Positions 7,762 to 17,772 are shown, numbered from the stretch's first letter. The stretch: DNA of 19,125 bases from Cerioporus squamosus (GCA_022592435.1 JABYQS010000532.1:1-19125); one strand, 5' to 3'. Notes: generated from the letters alone by a model not told the origin. Made by a program: numbers and translations.

Positions 7762-8911
7762 TTCCACGTCTGCCCGGGAGCGCGCGCATGGAGGATGCCG
7801 TCGCGTGTCGTTCGCGACGGCGACAGAGGTCTAGAAGCCGGAAACCAGGTGAGCGAAGGTGTGTATGGTCGAACAGAGGACACGTACCGAGTTTTGCTCA
7901 CTTTCTGATGCAAGATAGCCGGCCAGGGCATGTGTGATGTGGCGCGGCGAAGACGGGTCCACACAGAGTGCCCGAGAGGCCTCGCAGCATGCCCGGGAGC
8001 GCTGGAAATGGCGTAGCAAAGGCCTCAGGGCGACGAGCAAGACCTCGGCGCAGTCCGGGAGACGTCGAACGAGACCGCCGGGAGGTCAGCGACGGCGGCG
8101 GGGGCGGAGCCCGGGAGAGGGCGCGGACCCGTGGACGCAAGCCCGGGAGCGCCTCCAGCGCGATGTGACACCGCGCAGGGTCTGGAAAACGAGGTGAGTT
8201 CGAGTGCCAGGTGCGTGGAGAGATGTGAAGATGACTTACGCATATGTGGGCTGACGTTGCTGCAGAACCCGGGCGACGCTCAAGCCCATGGCGCAGGCCA
8301 GGAGTTCGCCAATGCGGACGTGCCGTGTGCATATGCGTCCGGGGCGCAGCCGGGAGGCAAGTGACCGCGAAGGGCGAGGAGCCCGGGAGATGCGTTGACT
8401 TCGCTAGAGCATGCCTGGGAGCATCAAGTACCGGCGACCCCGAGGCAACTCTGCGCCAAGTCTGAGAAAGACCAGTGAGTTCAAGCTTTGCAGGTGCACG
8501 AAGCAGAGAATTCGACTTACGAGCGTCCGCAGACTCGTCTCGTAGACGTTCGCTACTGCTTGGCGGCCGTCCATCGCCCCGGAAGTCCTGTCGGTGATAC
8601 AGGTAAGCACGAGTACTTGCAGACAAGGTGAGCTTGCACTTACCTAACACGTCGCTGACCGCCTCAGCTCGAGGTCAGGGTTGTGGTCTGAAGACCCCGC
8701 GCGTGACGGACACAATCACCGTGTTCAACTCAACACGCAGTGCCCTCTGTTGAAGGCAAAGCGGAGCTCGCGGTAGTCCGTCGCGTCCTGCGACGTGTCT
8801 GCCGGCTTTGAAGTCGAGAAGACTGTGAGTCAGTACGGTCGCCGCGTCGATGCTATCGTATAGGTCGCGCGATTGACGAGGGGCGAAGGAGGCAGAACAT
8901 GTAGCGAGAAA

Positions 8912-9261
8912 ATGGCCACGTTCAACACGGGATGGGACACCGTGGACTCCTACAAGACGGTGTGGATGGGGCATGCGCTGGCCGGGATGCGAGCGGAGAT
9001 GGGAAGGAATGAGGTAAGAGCCGGCCGACATGAAGGGTGTTGTCGCCGCCGCTCGTGAGCGTCGTGTCGCTGCGATGTGACACGTCAACAACGGCTCTGC
9101 AGTGGGACGGCTCGGTAGGTACGTACCTCAGGACTCTCCGTGTGTGCAGGGCTTCCCGGCTGAGCACGTCGCAAAAAGCGGCTGCTGATGTCTTCGGAAT
9201 CGACGTCGCGAGCTGCGACCGATGGAGGTATGTTGAGAAGACAGGAAACGACGACAGGTGA
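8912..9261 (+). CDS. Hypothetical small two-exon protein (~86 aa)
   Basis: An ATG at 8912 opens a 34-codon exon to 9013, a GTAAGA donor follows, and a CAG acceptor at 9102 rejoins in phase at 9103. The frame then runs to a TGA at 9259-9261. The first exon reads as a plausible amphipathic peptide (MATFNTGWDTVDSYKTVWMG...). A second donor-like GTATGT at 9228 could instead splice to an acceptor near 9300 and extend the protein. No domain is recognised and there is no signal peptide. It lies just downstream of the spliced array and could be its 3' part. A chance frame cannot be excluded. Confidence 0.3.
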
Positions 9262-9409
9262 TGAGATGTACATACCTGCGCCGTAATGCAACCACATTGA
9301 ACCAGTCGTGTGCGAGATCTTGTGTGTCGTGCGAAGAGGGAGCGTGGGCGTGAAGAACACCGGTCGAGTGACAAGGCTCAGAGATGGGAGTATGTGTCGC
9401 GCAGACAGC

Positions 9410-9451
9410 GGGGGGGAAGGGAGGACAGTGGGGGTGGAGGTGGGGAGAGGG
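9410..9451 (+). other. G-rich tract, possible G-quadruplex
   Basis: Plus-strand G runs of 7, 3, 5, 4 and 3 lie within 42 bases (9410-9416, 9419-9421, 9430-9434, 9442-9445, 9449-9451), which meets the usual pattern of four or more G-tracts. Function is unknown; no gene overlaps it clearly. Confidence 0.5.
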
Positions 9452-10724
9452 AGACATGCGGTCGCGAAAGGAGGACGACCCTCCCGTCCCAGATTCCGAT
9501 CGCGCGTCTCGTCGATGTGAAGGGAGGCGGGCAATGTCTACAGTGGTTAGCGAGCTTGCCACCACCTGCTCGGCGCCCTCGTTTCTCCGTCGGCACAATC
9601 CGATACCTTTCGACTCGAGAGTTGTGTGCGCCGAGCTGTGAAGTTTCTAGTTGTTCAGACATGGCTCAGCTGGAAATTGGAGAGTTGTGTTAGTTCCCGG
9701 AGCCGTACCACGAGGGTTCGGTATACTGACATAGTTGCAGTGTCTGAAGCAGCTTGCCAAGTGACAACGTCATGCGTCCGTCGCCGTCGGAAATATGAGC
9801 GGCGGTACAAACCTCTCGCGTACCATGCTCCCGCCATAATTTTCGCGTTTCAAATGAGAACTTGAAGATCGTCCGCTTGTCGGTCTTCTCTTCCAGCATT
9901 CCACTGCGCCCTCCCGGGAGTGGCATCCAGATCTGTTCTGCAACCCGAGCTCATTGTTCCCGAACTGAAGAGAGGTTTCTGCACGTCCAGCACTCGCAAA
10001 TTCAGCACGCCGAGTACGCTCGATCCCGATTCCCTGCCATCGCAGAACGAAGCAGGATGCATGCTACGGACATCTTCATGCATACCCGGCATACAGAGAC
10101 ATGGCTCCCGGTCTCCCGATCCCAAGTCCAGTATCATTCTTATTCCCTTGTCCCTGGCGCTGCGTCGGATCGCCCGAGCATAGCTTACGCTTCCCGCCAT
10201 ACTTACACGAAGATGTTTTACCCAGTCTTCTGGGCTCCTGGCGGCAAGACTGAAGCTTTCCGGTGCCGTGGCGGGTGTCCGCACGCAGGACAAGGGCATT
10301 CACCCTGCTTCCATGGAGCATACTCACGTCGCTTTGAAGCTCCTTCCCACCCAAGATGTTAAGCTACGATGCACTCAGTATGGCGCTGAGCATTGAGCAA
10401 GTGTGCACGAGCAAAGGAACTACCTCGAGCTTCGAGGCGGCATGCGCATACACCGCTCCCGGGCCTGAATGTGAATTGTTCCTCGAAGAGCCAAGATTTC
10501 CCAAGCCTCGGAGTCTAGGCTTGTGAAGTATGTCCATCATGTCATGCCGCGTTGCTATCTGTCGGGTGCTTGTAACGGCTCTCCAAAAGTTCGGACTCAG
10601 TGCTAAGCAGACTAGGACCGAAGTCATGGTATCCTCGCTGTCGCTGTCTGCACCTCAGGCCGGGCATACATCTACTGAATGAAAGTGCCTCTCGAGATTA
10701 AGGGTCGACAAGATCCAATGACAC

Positions 10725-10742
10725 GGACTCGGACTCGGACTT
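10725..10742 (+). repeat. Hexamer tandem repeat (GGACTC)3, last unit imperfect
   Basis: GGACTC at 10725-10730 and 10731-10736 is followed by GGACTT, in the spacer ~170 bases before the start of repeat copy 2. Confidence 0.6.
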
Positions 10743-11661
10743 GGAGTTGAGCATCTCCGGGTACACCGATTCATCTCGCAAAAAACTACGCTTGTGCTGC
10801 GATGCGACATGGACGGAGGGCCAGTGCACCGTCTTCTGCCAAGCGAAATTGCACACAGGCTCGATACGATGTGGACGGAGCAAGAAGCCTGCTCGTCGAC
10901 TGACCTGTCCACACAACCTACTCCTTCCCATTTCTAGCACGACTGGTAGCTGGTAGGGTATACGAGCATCGAGTACATACCTGCGGCTCCTGGACTTGGA
11001 GGGAAACCTCGACGCGTACATGGGAGACATAACCCCACGCTCGCAGCTTTGTTTCTTCCCGTGCTTGGCACGCTGTCGCTCGGATCGCCCGAGCAGACAT
11101 CGCTCGTTTACGCGGAGCTGTCTCAGCCACCTCCCTGGGTCCCGAACGGCAAGACGCGGCCAAGACATATACAGCAGGTCTCACGGGTAAATGAAAATTA
11201 GATGTATCCTCGAGACATGACGGCAGCATGACACAGCACTACTGCAACCCTCCAGGCGCAACTTGAAGCTGCCAGCTATAAGCACTGGCAGCAGACATGC
11301 ACGCAGAACGACGCTCGCCAAGTCTCCGGCCCTCTGAGCTCTGCACAAACAGACGATGGTACTCAGAATGCTGAGCACAGCCGTACGAAGCAATCATGAC
11401 GCATAGTAAACGGAACTCCCGCATAGCCGCGTAAGACGTGCGCGTAGACGAGACCCAAGCCTGTGGATACGACGCGTACCACGGCGCATCTCCTCTGTTT
11501 TCCCGAGCTCTCACCCCAATCCCCAGCGACGCCAAGACACGGTCAGCGGGCGGCGGCCCCGCTGCCCGCTTCCTACACATTATGTGAATGCGGATGACTG
11601 AGCCATGCGCCGAGAGCCGAGGGCGCGCGTGAGCTTCGGACTTGGCGGTGTGGAGGAGCGG

Positions 11662-11669
11662 TATATATA
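11662..11669 (+). promoter_or_regulatory. TATA-like core promoter, copy 2
   Basis: This is the counterpart of the site at 743, with the same TATATATA box, pyrimidine-rich downstream region and intron-like segment (11887-11941, GTATGT donor, CAG acceptor). A 2-base insertion just upstream of the intron-like segment, relative to copy 1, changes the reading frame across it. That argues against a conserved protein through this point. Confidence 0.4.
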
Positions 11670-12679
11670 CTAGGTCGGCGGGCTTGGTGTTCTGTACTCA
11701 CCTTGTCGTCTGCTCCCGCCATCCGGTCCGTGCAGTCGTCTCCGCTCCCCTCTCTCTGCCTTCGCCTGTGGCACCCTCTACTGTGCAGCTGCCATCCTCG
11801 CCGTCGTCGCCATCGCTGCCCACGCGGACTTCACGCCAGGCTCGGAGCGTGCATGCAAGAATGGGGATGGCGGGTTCTTCAGGACGGTATGTCTTGTGTC
11901 CCATCTTGGCATGTGTTCCCCAGTACTCACTTGATGCACAGTACAGCCCGTCCCCTGCGCATTCGGGATTGGTATGGGTGAGTCGAGCTTTGTTTTGAGG
12001 ACCGCACACGTGGTGCTCCCAGGCTAGATTGAGCGCACGGTCGAGTCTCCGGCTGTCCGCGGCTGTTCAGCACTTGTCAGGGTCGATCATCCGTTGCCCG
12101 GGTGCCGGCGGGCGTCGTCTAGCAGTCGTGTCTGAGTTTGCCTGTGCGGGTTGCTGGGCACTGTCGCAAGAAGCCCGATGCGTGCGGGCATCGTTGAGGG
12201 GAGATTCATAGTAACTGTGGACCTCGTTGTGTGTATTAGCATACGAGCACCGTCTGTAATGTGTCAGGAGAGCATGGAACTGAAAGACGACATGGTTGCA
12301 GTCGTTGCGGGGTGCCGTACTGCGGAGCGAGCAGAGCAGGCAGAGAACAAGAGTTGCACCAGACTGAGCGACGAAGACATTTCCACTCAGCGACCGGTGC
12401 CGGGAAGCACTCCCGTAGTCGATGAACACCGCGAAACTGCATCTGCATAGCATCCCGATAAGCACAAAGCTCAGACGACCGCGCGTTCAAGCTCCGTTCT
12501 GTCAGTGCGTTGACCACTTCAACGTCGGCTCGTCTGAACATGAGTTGGCTGAAGAGCCAGATGATGGTCAGCCACACTGCTGCACGGGGGCCTGACGCGG
12601 GCAAGTAAGCACTTATCCGAGGACGAACTCCAATCGGAAGACATGGCGGCACGGTACTTATCGCCCCTCCATCTGCGAC

Positions 12680-13359
12680 GTGGTCTCGTACCCAGACGTG
12701 CGAGTGAGAAGTCGCACCCCACCACCGCACTTACTCGGACGTCTGGGGCATTTCCCCCCTACCCTCCTACCTTCCCGTTTTTGGGAATGATCACGGTCAC
12801 ACCTCTGATTGACGCTCGCTTACATGCCTGTTATGGTGAACGGTGATCTTGGTGAGCGGTCCTCTTTGACCCATCCATTGCACTCAATAAACCGTCAAGA
12901 GCACCTCTGTTCATTCTAAACGTCAGGAATGTGAGCGTTCTGTGTCAGGTATGAGAATATAATCGCAAAATACCCTGACAAGGGCTTCCCCGAGCTTCCT
13001 ATGTGATCAGGAAGTCCTGTACGCACATATTCCGCATGTGTGCGCCTCTCTTGGGCTCCCCATGTTTAGAGAGTGGGCTAGCACCTTTTCTGTGTATTGC
13101 TTTGAGGCTCTGGCTGCACAGATAGGTAGTAACTCTGTGCAATATAAAGGCAAGCTATGGACAGACGTCGCATCTACGAGCGCTTGCAAACGAGATAATC
13201 AAGAGATGAGACGCAAAAGGCTAATCTCATCAACTCCGTGACCGTGACGGAATTTCAAATAGGGGAAGGTAGGAGGGTAGGGGGGAAATGCCCCAGACGT
13301 CCGAGTAAGTGCGGTGGTGGGGTGCGACTTCTCACTCGCACGTCTGGGTACGAGACCAC
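12680..13359. mobile_element. Non-autonomous foldback/TIR (MITE-like) element, copy 2
   Basis: This is the second copy of the element at 1751. Inverted arms are 12680-12800 and 13238-13359, with the same flanking TGCGAC/TGCAAC. It differs from copy 1 by a few indels. For example, an ACC repeat in the left arm matches the right arm here but is shorter in copy 1. Interior 12801-13237 shows no credible gene. Confidence 0.75.
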
Positions 13360-14478
13360 TGCAACGAAGCAACCACCGACATCGTCGAAGTGACGGCGCA
13401 CACAGCCTCTGCGGAACGCGCCGCCGGGTTCGGTAAGTAGTGCGAAGGGCGAAGTTTGAGCTGCACCCGGCCATCGACGGCGACGTGTTGCGGGGTGGCA
13501 CGGCGAGCTGAGAAGGTCAGCATGCCCAGACGGATGCATATGGGCGCACCTCCATCCCCAAGGCGTGCGTGCGTCTCGTCTGCGGCCGCGTCTTCGCTCA
13601 TCGCCCGGTGTTCCTCGTCGCGGCATGCGCACCCGGAGCTCGTCCGGAGTGCGTGCTCGAGGAGCTCTGCAGACTGCGGGCACTCAGACGTGTGCGTGCG
13701 CGTTGGGGACATCCGCTTGCATGGCCCGAGCAGGGGATCGTCCCCGCACATGGGTTATGAGCGGCGGAGGCGGTACTCGGGGTGGCACCTAGTCTGCGTC
13801 GATCTTCAGCCGCAGTGCGACGGGTTTTCGGACGGGGGCAGCGTGAACGCGCTCAAGCGGATGCGGGAGTTGTACACGAACCTGGACAGCAACCCACGTG
13901 CTCGGAGCGGCATACGTAGGGCGACGCGAGCATGGCAGAATTCAGGATGCGGAGTGCCGGCAGCATCGCGCGACGCGTGAGCGACAATGGTACCGGTGCT
14001 GTAGAGGCGCACCATCGCGATATGTATTGGAGAACGCGCGTGCGTACTGCCCGACGGCGTGAGGATGCAGAAGGCGGCCTGCTTGAAGTCGAGATGCTGC
14101 TGCGTGGCGCGGTCGCTCCAGGTGCGGTCACACGGAGAGAGCAGAGGAGGCGGCGAGCGAGGGTCCCTGGAGGCAGAGCTCAGTGCAGCAGACGCGCAGA
14201 ACGCGAGTGGACACAGACGCAGCGTGGAGGGCGTCGAGGAGAGGCGGAAAGCTCATGGGCGAGCGCGTGCTGTGCGACTGGGCGAGAGGACAACGACAGA
14301 GGCAGAATGAGGCAGGAGAGGGACACGGCTGCAGAACGCGTGCGGGACAGAGCTCGAGCTTGTCCCGACGAGGCGCGAGTCGCCCACCGGGCTTGGACGC
14401 GGGCCGGGGCCGGGCGCTGGCTGTCAAAGAGGGGCGGGCTGTGCAGACGGGCAGGTCGCTGTGTGCGGCGTGGGCGGG
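13360..14478 (+). other. Upstream region of G-alpha copy 2
   Basis: This is almost base-for-base the same as 2424-3542. It carries the same coding-like stretch at about 13796-13931 and the same arginine-rich open frame from 13932 that runs into the G-alpha frame. Because the copies are nearly identical, comparing them says nothing about whether the stretch is translated. Confidence 0.25.
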
Positions 14479-14502
14479 CTCTGCTCTCTCTCTCTCCCTC
14501 CG
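14479..14502 (+). promoter_or_regulatory. CT-rich tract upstream of G-alpha start, copy 2
   Basis: This is identical to the tract at 3543 and has the same spacing to the ATG at 14517. It probably marks the transcription start or 5' leader. Confidence 0.45.
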
Positions 14503-14516
14503 TGCTCGCTGCTGCG

Positions 14517-17500
14517 ATGGCCGCCGTCGCTGCCCGCTCCTTCTGGTCTGCCCCCGACCCCGACGACCCGCTCTCCAAGGCCCTCCAGCCGCCGATCGAC
14601 GAGACCCCCGAGGAGCGCGCTGCCCGCCTCCGCGAGCTCGAGGACGCTGCCCGGGTCTCGCGCGAGATCGACGACGAGATTGCGGTCTCCCGCCGCGCGT
14701 ACGAACGCAGGAAGAAGGCGATCAAGATACTCCTCCTCGGTGCGTCCCCCTCCTCGAGTCTCTGCCCGCTGCCCGCCGACGTCCCCCAGGCCAGGCCGAG
14801 TCCGGCAAGAGCACGACCCTCAAGAGTGCGTCCTCGTCCCCTCTCTCCCGTGTCCTGCTCTGCTCACGCCCCGCAGACTTCCAGCTCGCGTTCTCGCCCC
14901 AGCACTTCCACAAGGAGCGCGCCGCCTGGAAGACCATCATCCAGCTCAACCTCATCAGGTCAGTCCTCGTGCATACACCCGCTTCGCGTCCCCACACCGC
15001 CCCGTCACGTCCTGGCTCTCCTGCACACGGGGGTGTCGTCGCCCTCTGGCACTGGACTCTGCGAGACGGGTCTCCCAGTCCACTCGTGCTCTCCCTGCCT
15101 GTAGCTCTTCACGACACACGCCCGCCGATCTGTGTCTGCCCATAGTTTCTGTCCTGCTACTTCCTCCACTCTCCCCTGCGTTCACCAGCAGCTAACCGTC
15201 CGTCTCCGTTTTCAGAAACATCAAACGGCTGCTCGAGATCCTGCAGGAAGAATGGGAGTCGTCGCTGCAAACGACGACGCCGTCCTCGATCGCAAAGGGC
15301 AAGGGCGTCGCTGGCCGCACGCCGTCGTCGCCCGGGGTGCGCTTCTCGACGTCCCCGCTGAACGACAACCACCGACGCATTCGCATGCGCCTCTCCGCGC
15401 TGCTCCCGATCGAGGCCGAGCTCATGCGCAAGCTGATGCCCGACGGCGGCGCGGCGGACCGCGACGTGTGTGTCCGCGCGGGCAGCGGGTGGAAGGGCAT
15501 CCTGACCGCGATCAACGCGAACACGAGCACGGTGCTCCCGAGAAGCCGCCGCTCGTGCTCGTGTCCGCGATGAAGGGTGCGCAGTCCCGGCCGAGTACGG
15601 GCGACGCGCGGTTCAAGGACAACCCGACGGCGGTGCTTGCTGCGTGCCGGGACGACATCGTCACGCTGTGGGAGGACGCGATCGTCCAGGGCGTGCTCAA
15701 GAAGCAGAACGCGCGCATACAGGATATGCCGGGGTTGTGAGTGTCTTGCATCTGCTCTGCCTGTGGTTGTTTGCTGACCACGCACGCAGCTTCTTGAACG
15801 ACGCGGGGCGGATCGCGGTTATGAACTACGAGCCCACGATGGTGCGTCCACCGTCTATCCGCACTGCGCCTTTCTCACAGCAGGCTAGACGACATCGTAC
15901 GCGCACGCGTACGTACGCTCGGCGTCGAGGAGCACCACTTCACCATGGAGGGCGGTACGTCCCAGGCCTTCCAGACTCGAGAGCCCATCTCGATGCTCAC
16001 GCGCTCGCACAGGTGCGCTCCCGGGAACGGAGTGGTACATCTACGACGTCGGCGGGAGCCGGAGCGTTGTACGTCCGCTCCCTCTTGCTTTGCTGCTGCC
16101 TGCCGTGTGCCCGTGTGCTGACGTCCTCGCTCCCGGCAGCGACAACACTGGATCCCGTTCTTCGACGACGTACAGGCGATCATCTTCCTCGCGCCGCTCG
16201 CGTTCAACCTCGTGCTCGAGGAGGACCCGAAGGTGAACCGGCTCGAGGACTCGATCACGCTCTGGCGCCAGGTGTGCGAGAACACGCTGCTCGCGAAGAC
16301 GACGCTCATACTGTTCTTGAACAAGGTGCGTGTCTTGTCCGTGTTCGCAGATTGCAGCTCGCTCGTGGCGGCGGCCTCTCCGCTGCTTTGTTGGCCCGGG
16401 ATGCGTGCGCTCCGTGTCGCGGTCGGATCGTTGTGTCTGCGCTCTAGTTCCTGTCCACCCTCCCCGTCCACAACTTCGCGGACCTGTGTTTACGCCATGG
16501 CTGCGGTGGCCTTAAGGTGCTGGCGTCCAGTGCATGCTCTCGCTTGCACACGTTGCTTCCCGTATGCCCACCCCAAACGGCTCTGGACAGCTCGGCCTGA
16601 CAGGGAGTCTTGCTCGTATGCCTGGTCGCGTTGTTGAGGTCTCTACTCGCAGTCTCTGGCTGGTGGGTATTCGGGCGTCCGCCATACGGCAATTCGGCCA
16701 CCCGGTTTGCCTGGCGTCCCGACGCGCAGTCAACGATGGCATGACGGGATGCTCAGTTGTCCCTTGTCTGCATGCAATTTTTCAGGCCCTTATTCGTGTT
16801 CTTGTCCGATCTTTGTTCCCTCCGAGGGCTCGGACCTCTAGCTGCGAATCGTGGACTGCGCTGGCCGCTCTGGATGTGAACTCACGCGCTCATTTTCCGA
16901 CGTATGCATCCACAGATGGACATCCTGCAAGCTACCCTCGCTGCGAATATCCGCGTCGTCAAGTATGTGCCCTCCTATGGCGACCAGCCGAACGAGATCA
17001 CGCACGTCACAAAGTGTGCGTCGCTCCTATTCTTCTTCCCTTCTCCTGTCTTAGGATTGACTGTGTGCGCGCGTGTAGACTTCAGGGACAAGTTCGCGGG
17101 TATCACGTACGTATGATCTGCAGGGTTCGTGCAAGTGGGGTGGGATGCTGACGGCAGAACAACAGAAACGATTGTCGCCGAAGCCGCGCCCGTTCTACTG
17201 GCATGAGACCTCCGTCATCGTGCGTGTCCTGTGATTCCGTCCTCTCCTTCCTCCACGCAGTCACTCTTCCCCATGCTCTCCATCTCTCCGCTCTTCCGCC
17301 TCCCATCTTGGATGTCGTCCCCCCATTCGCGTTGATGCTGACGGACTATCTTGGATTACGACAGGACACACGCGCGACGGCTGCGATCCTCGTGGGCGGT
17401 GAGTGCTAACCTCCTTCTGCTGGGCATTGTGTCCGATATGGCAAGCTTGCTGATCATGCTATCTGTTTCTAATCCGCTCTGGCTTCTTGCCTTCCTCGGC

Positions 17501-17772
17501 GCGCGATGGGTGATCTCGGCTGTCGTCGTCCATGGTTCCTTCCTCGGTGCTCGTCGGTCGGTCGCAACTGCAATTGCACCCCCGATCTTCGTCACTTGCC
17601 ACTGCACCCTCGCTTCCCCATCTCTATCTTCCTCGACCGCCACCATATCCCCGGATACCCATCTTCGATCTTCGGCGGTTGCTGACGCCTCGACGTTCAT
17701 CTTCCATCCTGCCGGCGTCCAGTTCGCGAGGGTATCCTCCGAGCGCATCTCCAGAGCGTCAACGTCATCTGA
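14517..17772 (+). pseudogene. Heterotrimeric G-protein alpha subunit, full exon set with two frameshifts (copy 2)
   Basis: Exons: 14517-14739, 14790-14825, 14877-14958, 15216-15736, 15790-15841, 15889-15954, 16013-16068, 16140-16325, 16916-17015, 17079-17110, 17166-17219, 17365-17398, 17723-17772. Counting the two missing bases, the frame corresponds to ~497 codons, long for a G-alpha (classic ones are ~350-360). Motifs as in copy 1, plus NKMD (407-410), VPSYGD, TSV in the TCA position (467-469), and the G-alpha tail VREGILRAHLQSVNVI. Relative to copy 1, one C is lost from a C-run at 15537-15539, giving a stop at 15571-15573 after ~232 residues. One G is lost at 15838. The second deletion does not restore the frame. 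Introns of 590, 324 and 257 bp are long for this type of genome. The last two short exons rest on homology and splice phase. If the deletions are sequencing errors, this is the functional gene. Confidence 0.85.
16461..16915 (+). other. Single-copy part of the 590-bp intron in G-alpha copy 2
   Basis: Intron 8 spans 16326-16915. Its first ~135 bases belong to the duplication and the rest is unique. The flanking exons join directly into NKMD, so no protein sequence is missing. A 590-bp intron is long beside the 48-71 bp introns of the same gene. I saw no terminal repeats or open frame of interest that would identify an inserted element. Confidence 0.5.

Larger units (their letters stand above)
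7116..7800 (+). repeat. Tandem unit 2 of the exon/intron array
   Basis: This is the second copy of the unit at 6421. All three introns are kept with intact donors, branch sites and acceptors despite exon divergence. The third exon ends differently and leads into further, non-duplicated exons (7915-8193, 8266-8474, 8533-8602) that carry the same CCGGGAG motif. Confidence 0.8.
6421..8800 (+). ncRNA. Multi-exon spliced transcript with CCGGGAG-rich exons, coding status uncertain
   Basis: Nine plus-strand introns are predicted: 6502-6567, 6723-6787, 6927-6991, 7185-7254, 7401-7463, 7647-7709, 7849-7914, 8194-8265, 8475-8532, with a tenth at 8603-8667. Most have GTGAGT/GTAAGT donors, a CTGAC- or CTCAC-like branch site 10-20 bases before the acceptor, and a length of 58-72 bp. 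Exons are ~70-280 bases. Several exons are open in chainable frames, but homologous exons of the two tandem units use different frames, there is no convincing ATG, and stops occur (7172-7174 and near 7931). No known domain appears. This could be a long non-coding RNA, a decayed coding gene with arginine-rich repeats, or two genes fused by duplication. The splice signals are seen directly; the non-coding call is inference. Confidence 0.5.
9262..10909. other. Spacer without recognised gene
   Basis: Both strands were read and no convincing exon chain or known protein motif was found. The longest frames (about 150-165 codons) overlap on both strands at 9850-10360 and have no gene-like features. 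The stretch contains a G-rich tract near 9410, a ggactc repeat near 10725, and a 16-base match to copy 2 at 10165-10180. Confidence 0.4.
10910..16460 (+). repeat. Copy 2 of the ~5.5 kb direct segmental duplication
   Basis: This is the second copy, in the same orientation. It contains the same TATA-like site (11662), foldback element (12680-13359) and G-alpha exons 1-8. Unlike copy 1 it continues into the remaining G-alpha exons, so it is probably the ancestral arrangement. Single-base contractions relative to copy 1 cluster in the gene: CCCC to CCC at 15537, GG to G at 15838, and TTTT to TTT in the following intron. Such changes fit either pseudogene decay or consensus errors in homopolymers. 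Confidence 0.95.

Noticed and set aside
6663..7964. 433-codon open frame on the minus strand across the array
   Set aside because: It runs straight through plus-strand introns with good donors, branch sites and acceptors. Its internal repeats simply reflect the tandem DNA duplication. Few stops are expected in GC-rich DNA. No known domain.
7898..8650. 250-codon minus-strand frame
   Set aside because: It is proline/arginine/serine-rich with no domain, and is antisense to the predicted exons. It is best explained by base composition.
8825..8863. 39-base GTGAGT...TAG segment as an intron
   Set aside because: It is shorter than the other introns in the window and lacks a clear branch site; left out of the array model.
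9850..10362. Overlapping 149-166 codon frames on both strands
   Set aside because: Neither has recognisable motifs, splice structure or biased third positions.
13932..14516. In-frame 195-codon upstream extension of G-alpha (also 2996-3580)
   Set aside because: It is arginine-rich, unlike any G-alpha N-terminus I know, and is followed by a CT tract placed like a start-site region just before the internal ATG.
14180..14725. 181-codon minus-strand frame over G-alpha exon 1 (also 3244-3789)
   Set aside because: It is a mirror of the coding strand. The plus strand carries the clear G-alpha motifs and splice sites.
17107..17165. GTACGT donor at 17107 for G-alpha intron 10
   Set aside because: It is a good donor by sequence, but it breaks the frame into KRLSPKPRPFY. 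The GTATGA donor at 17111 keeps it.
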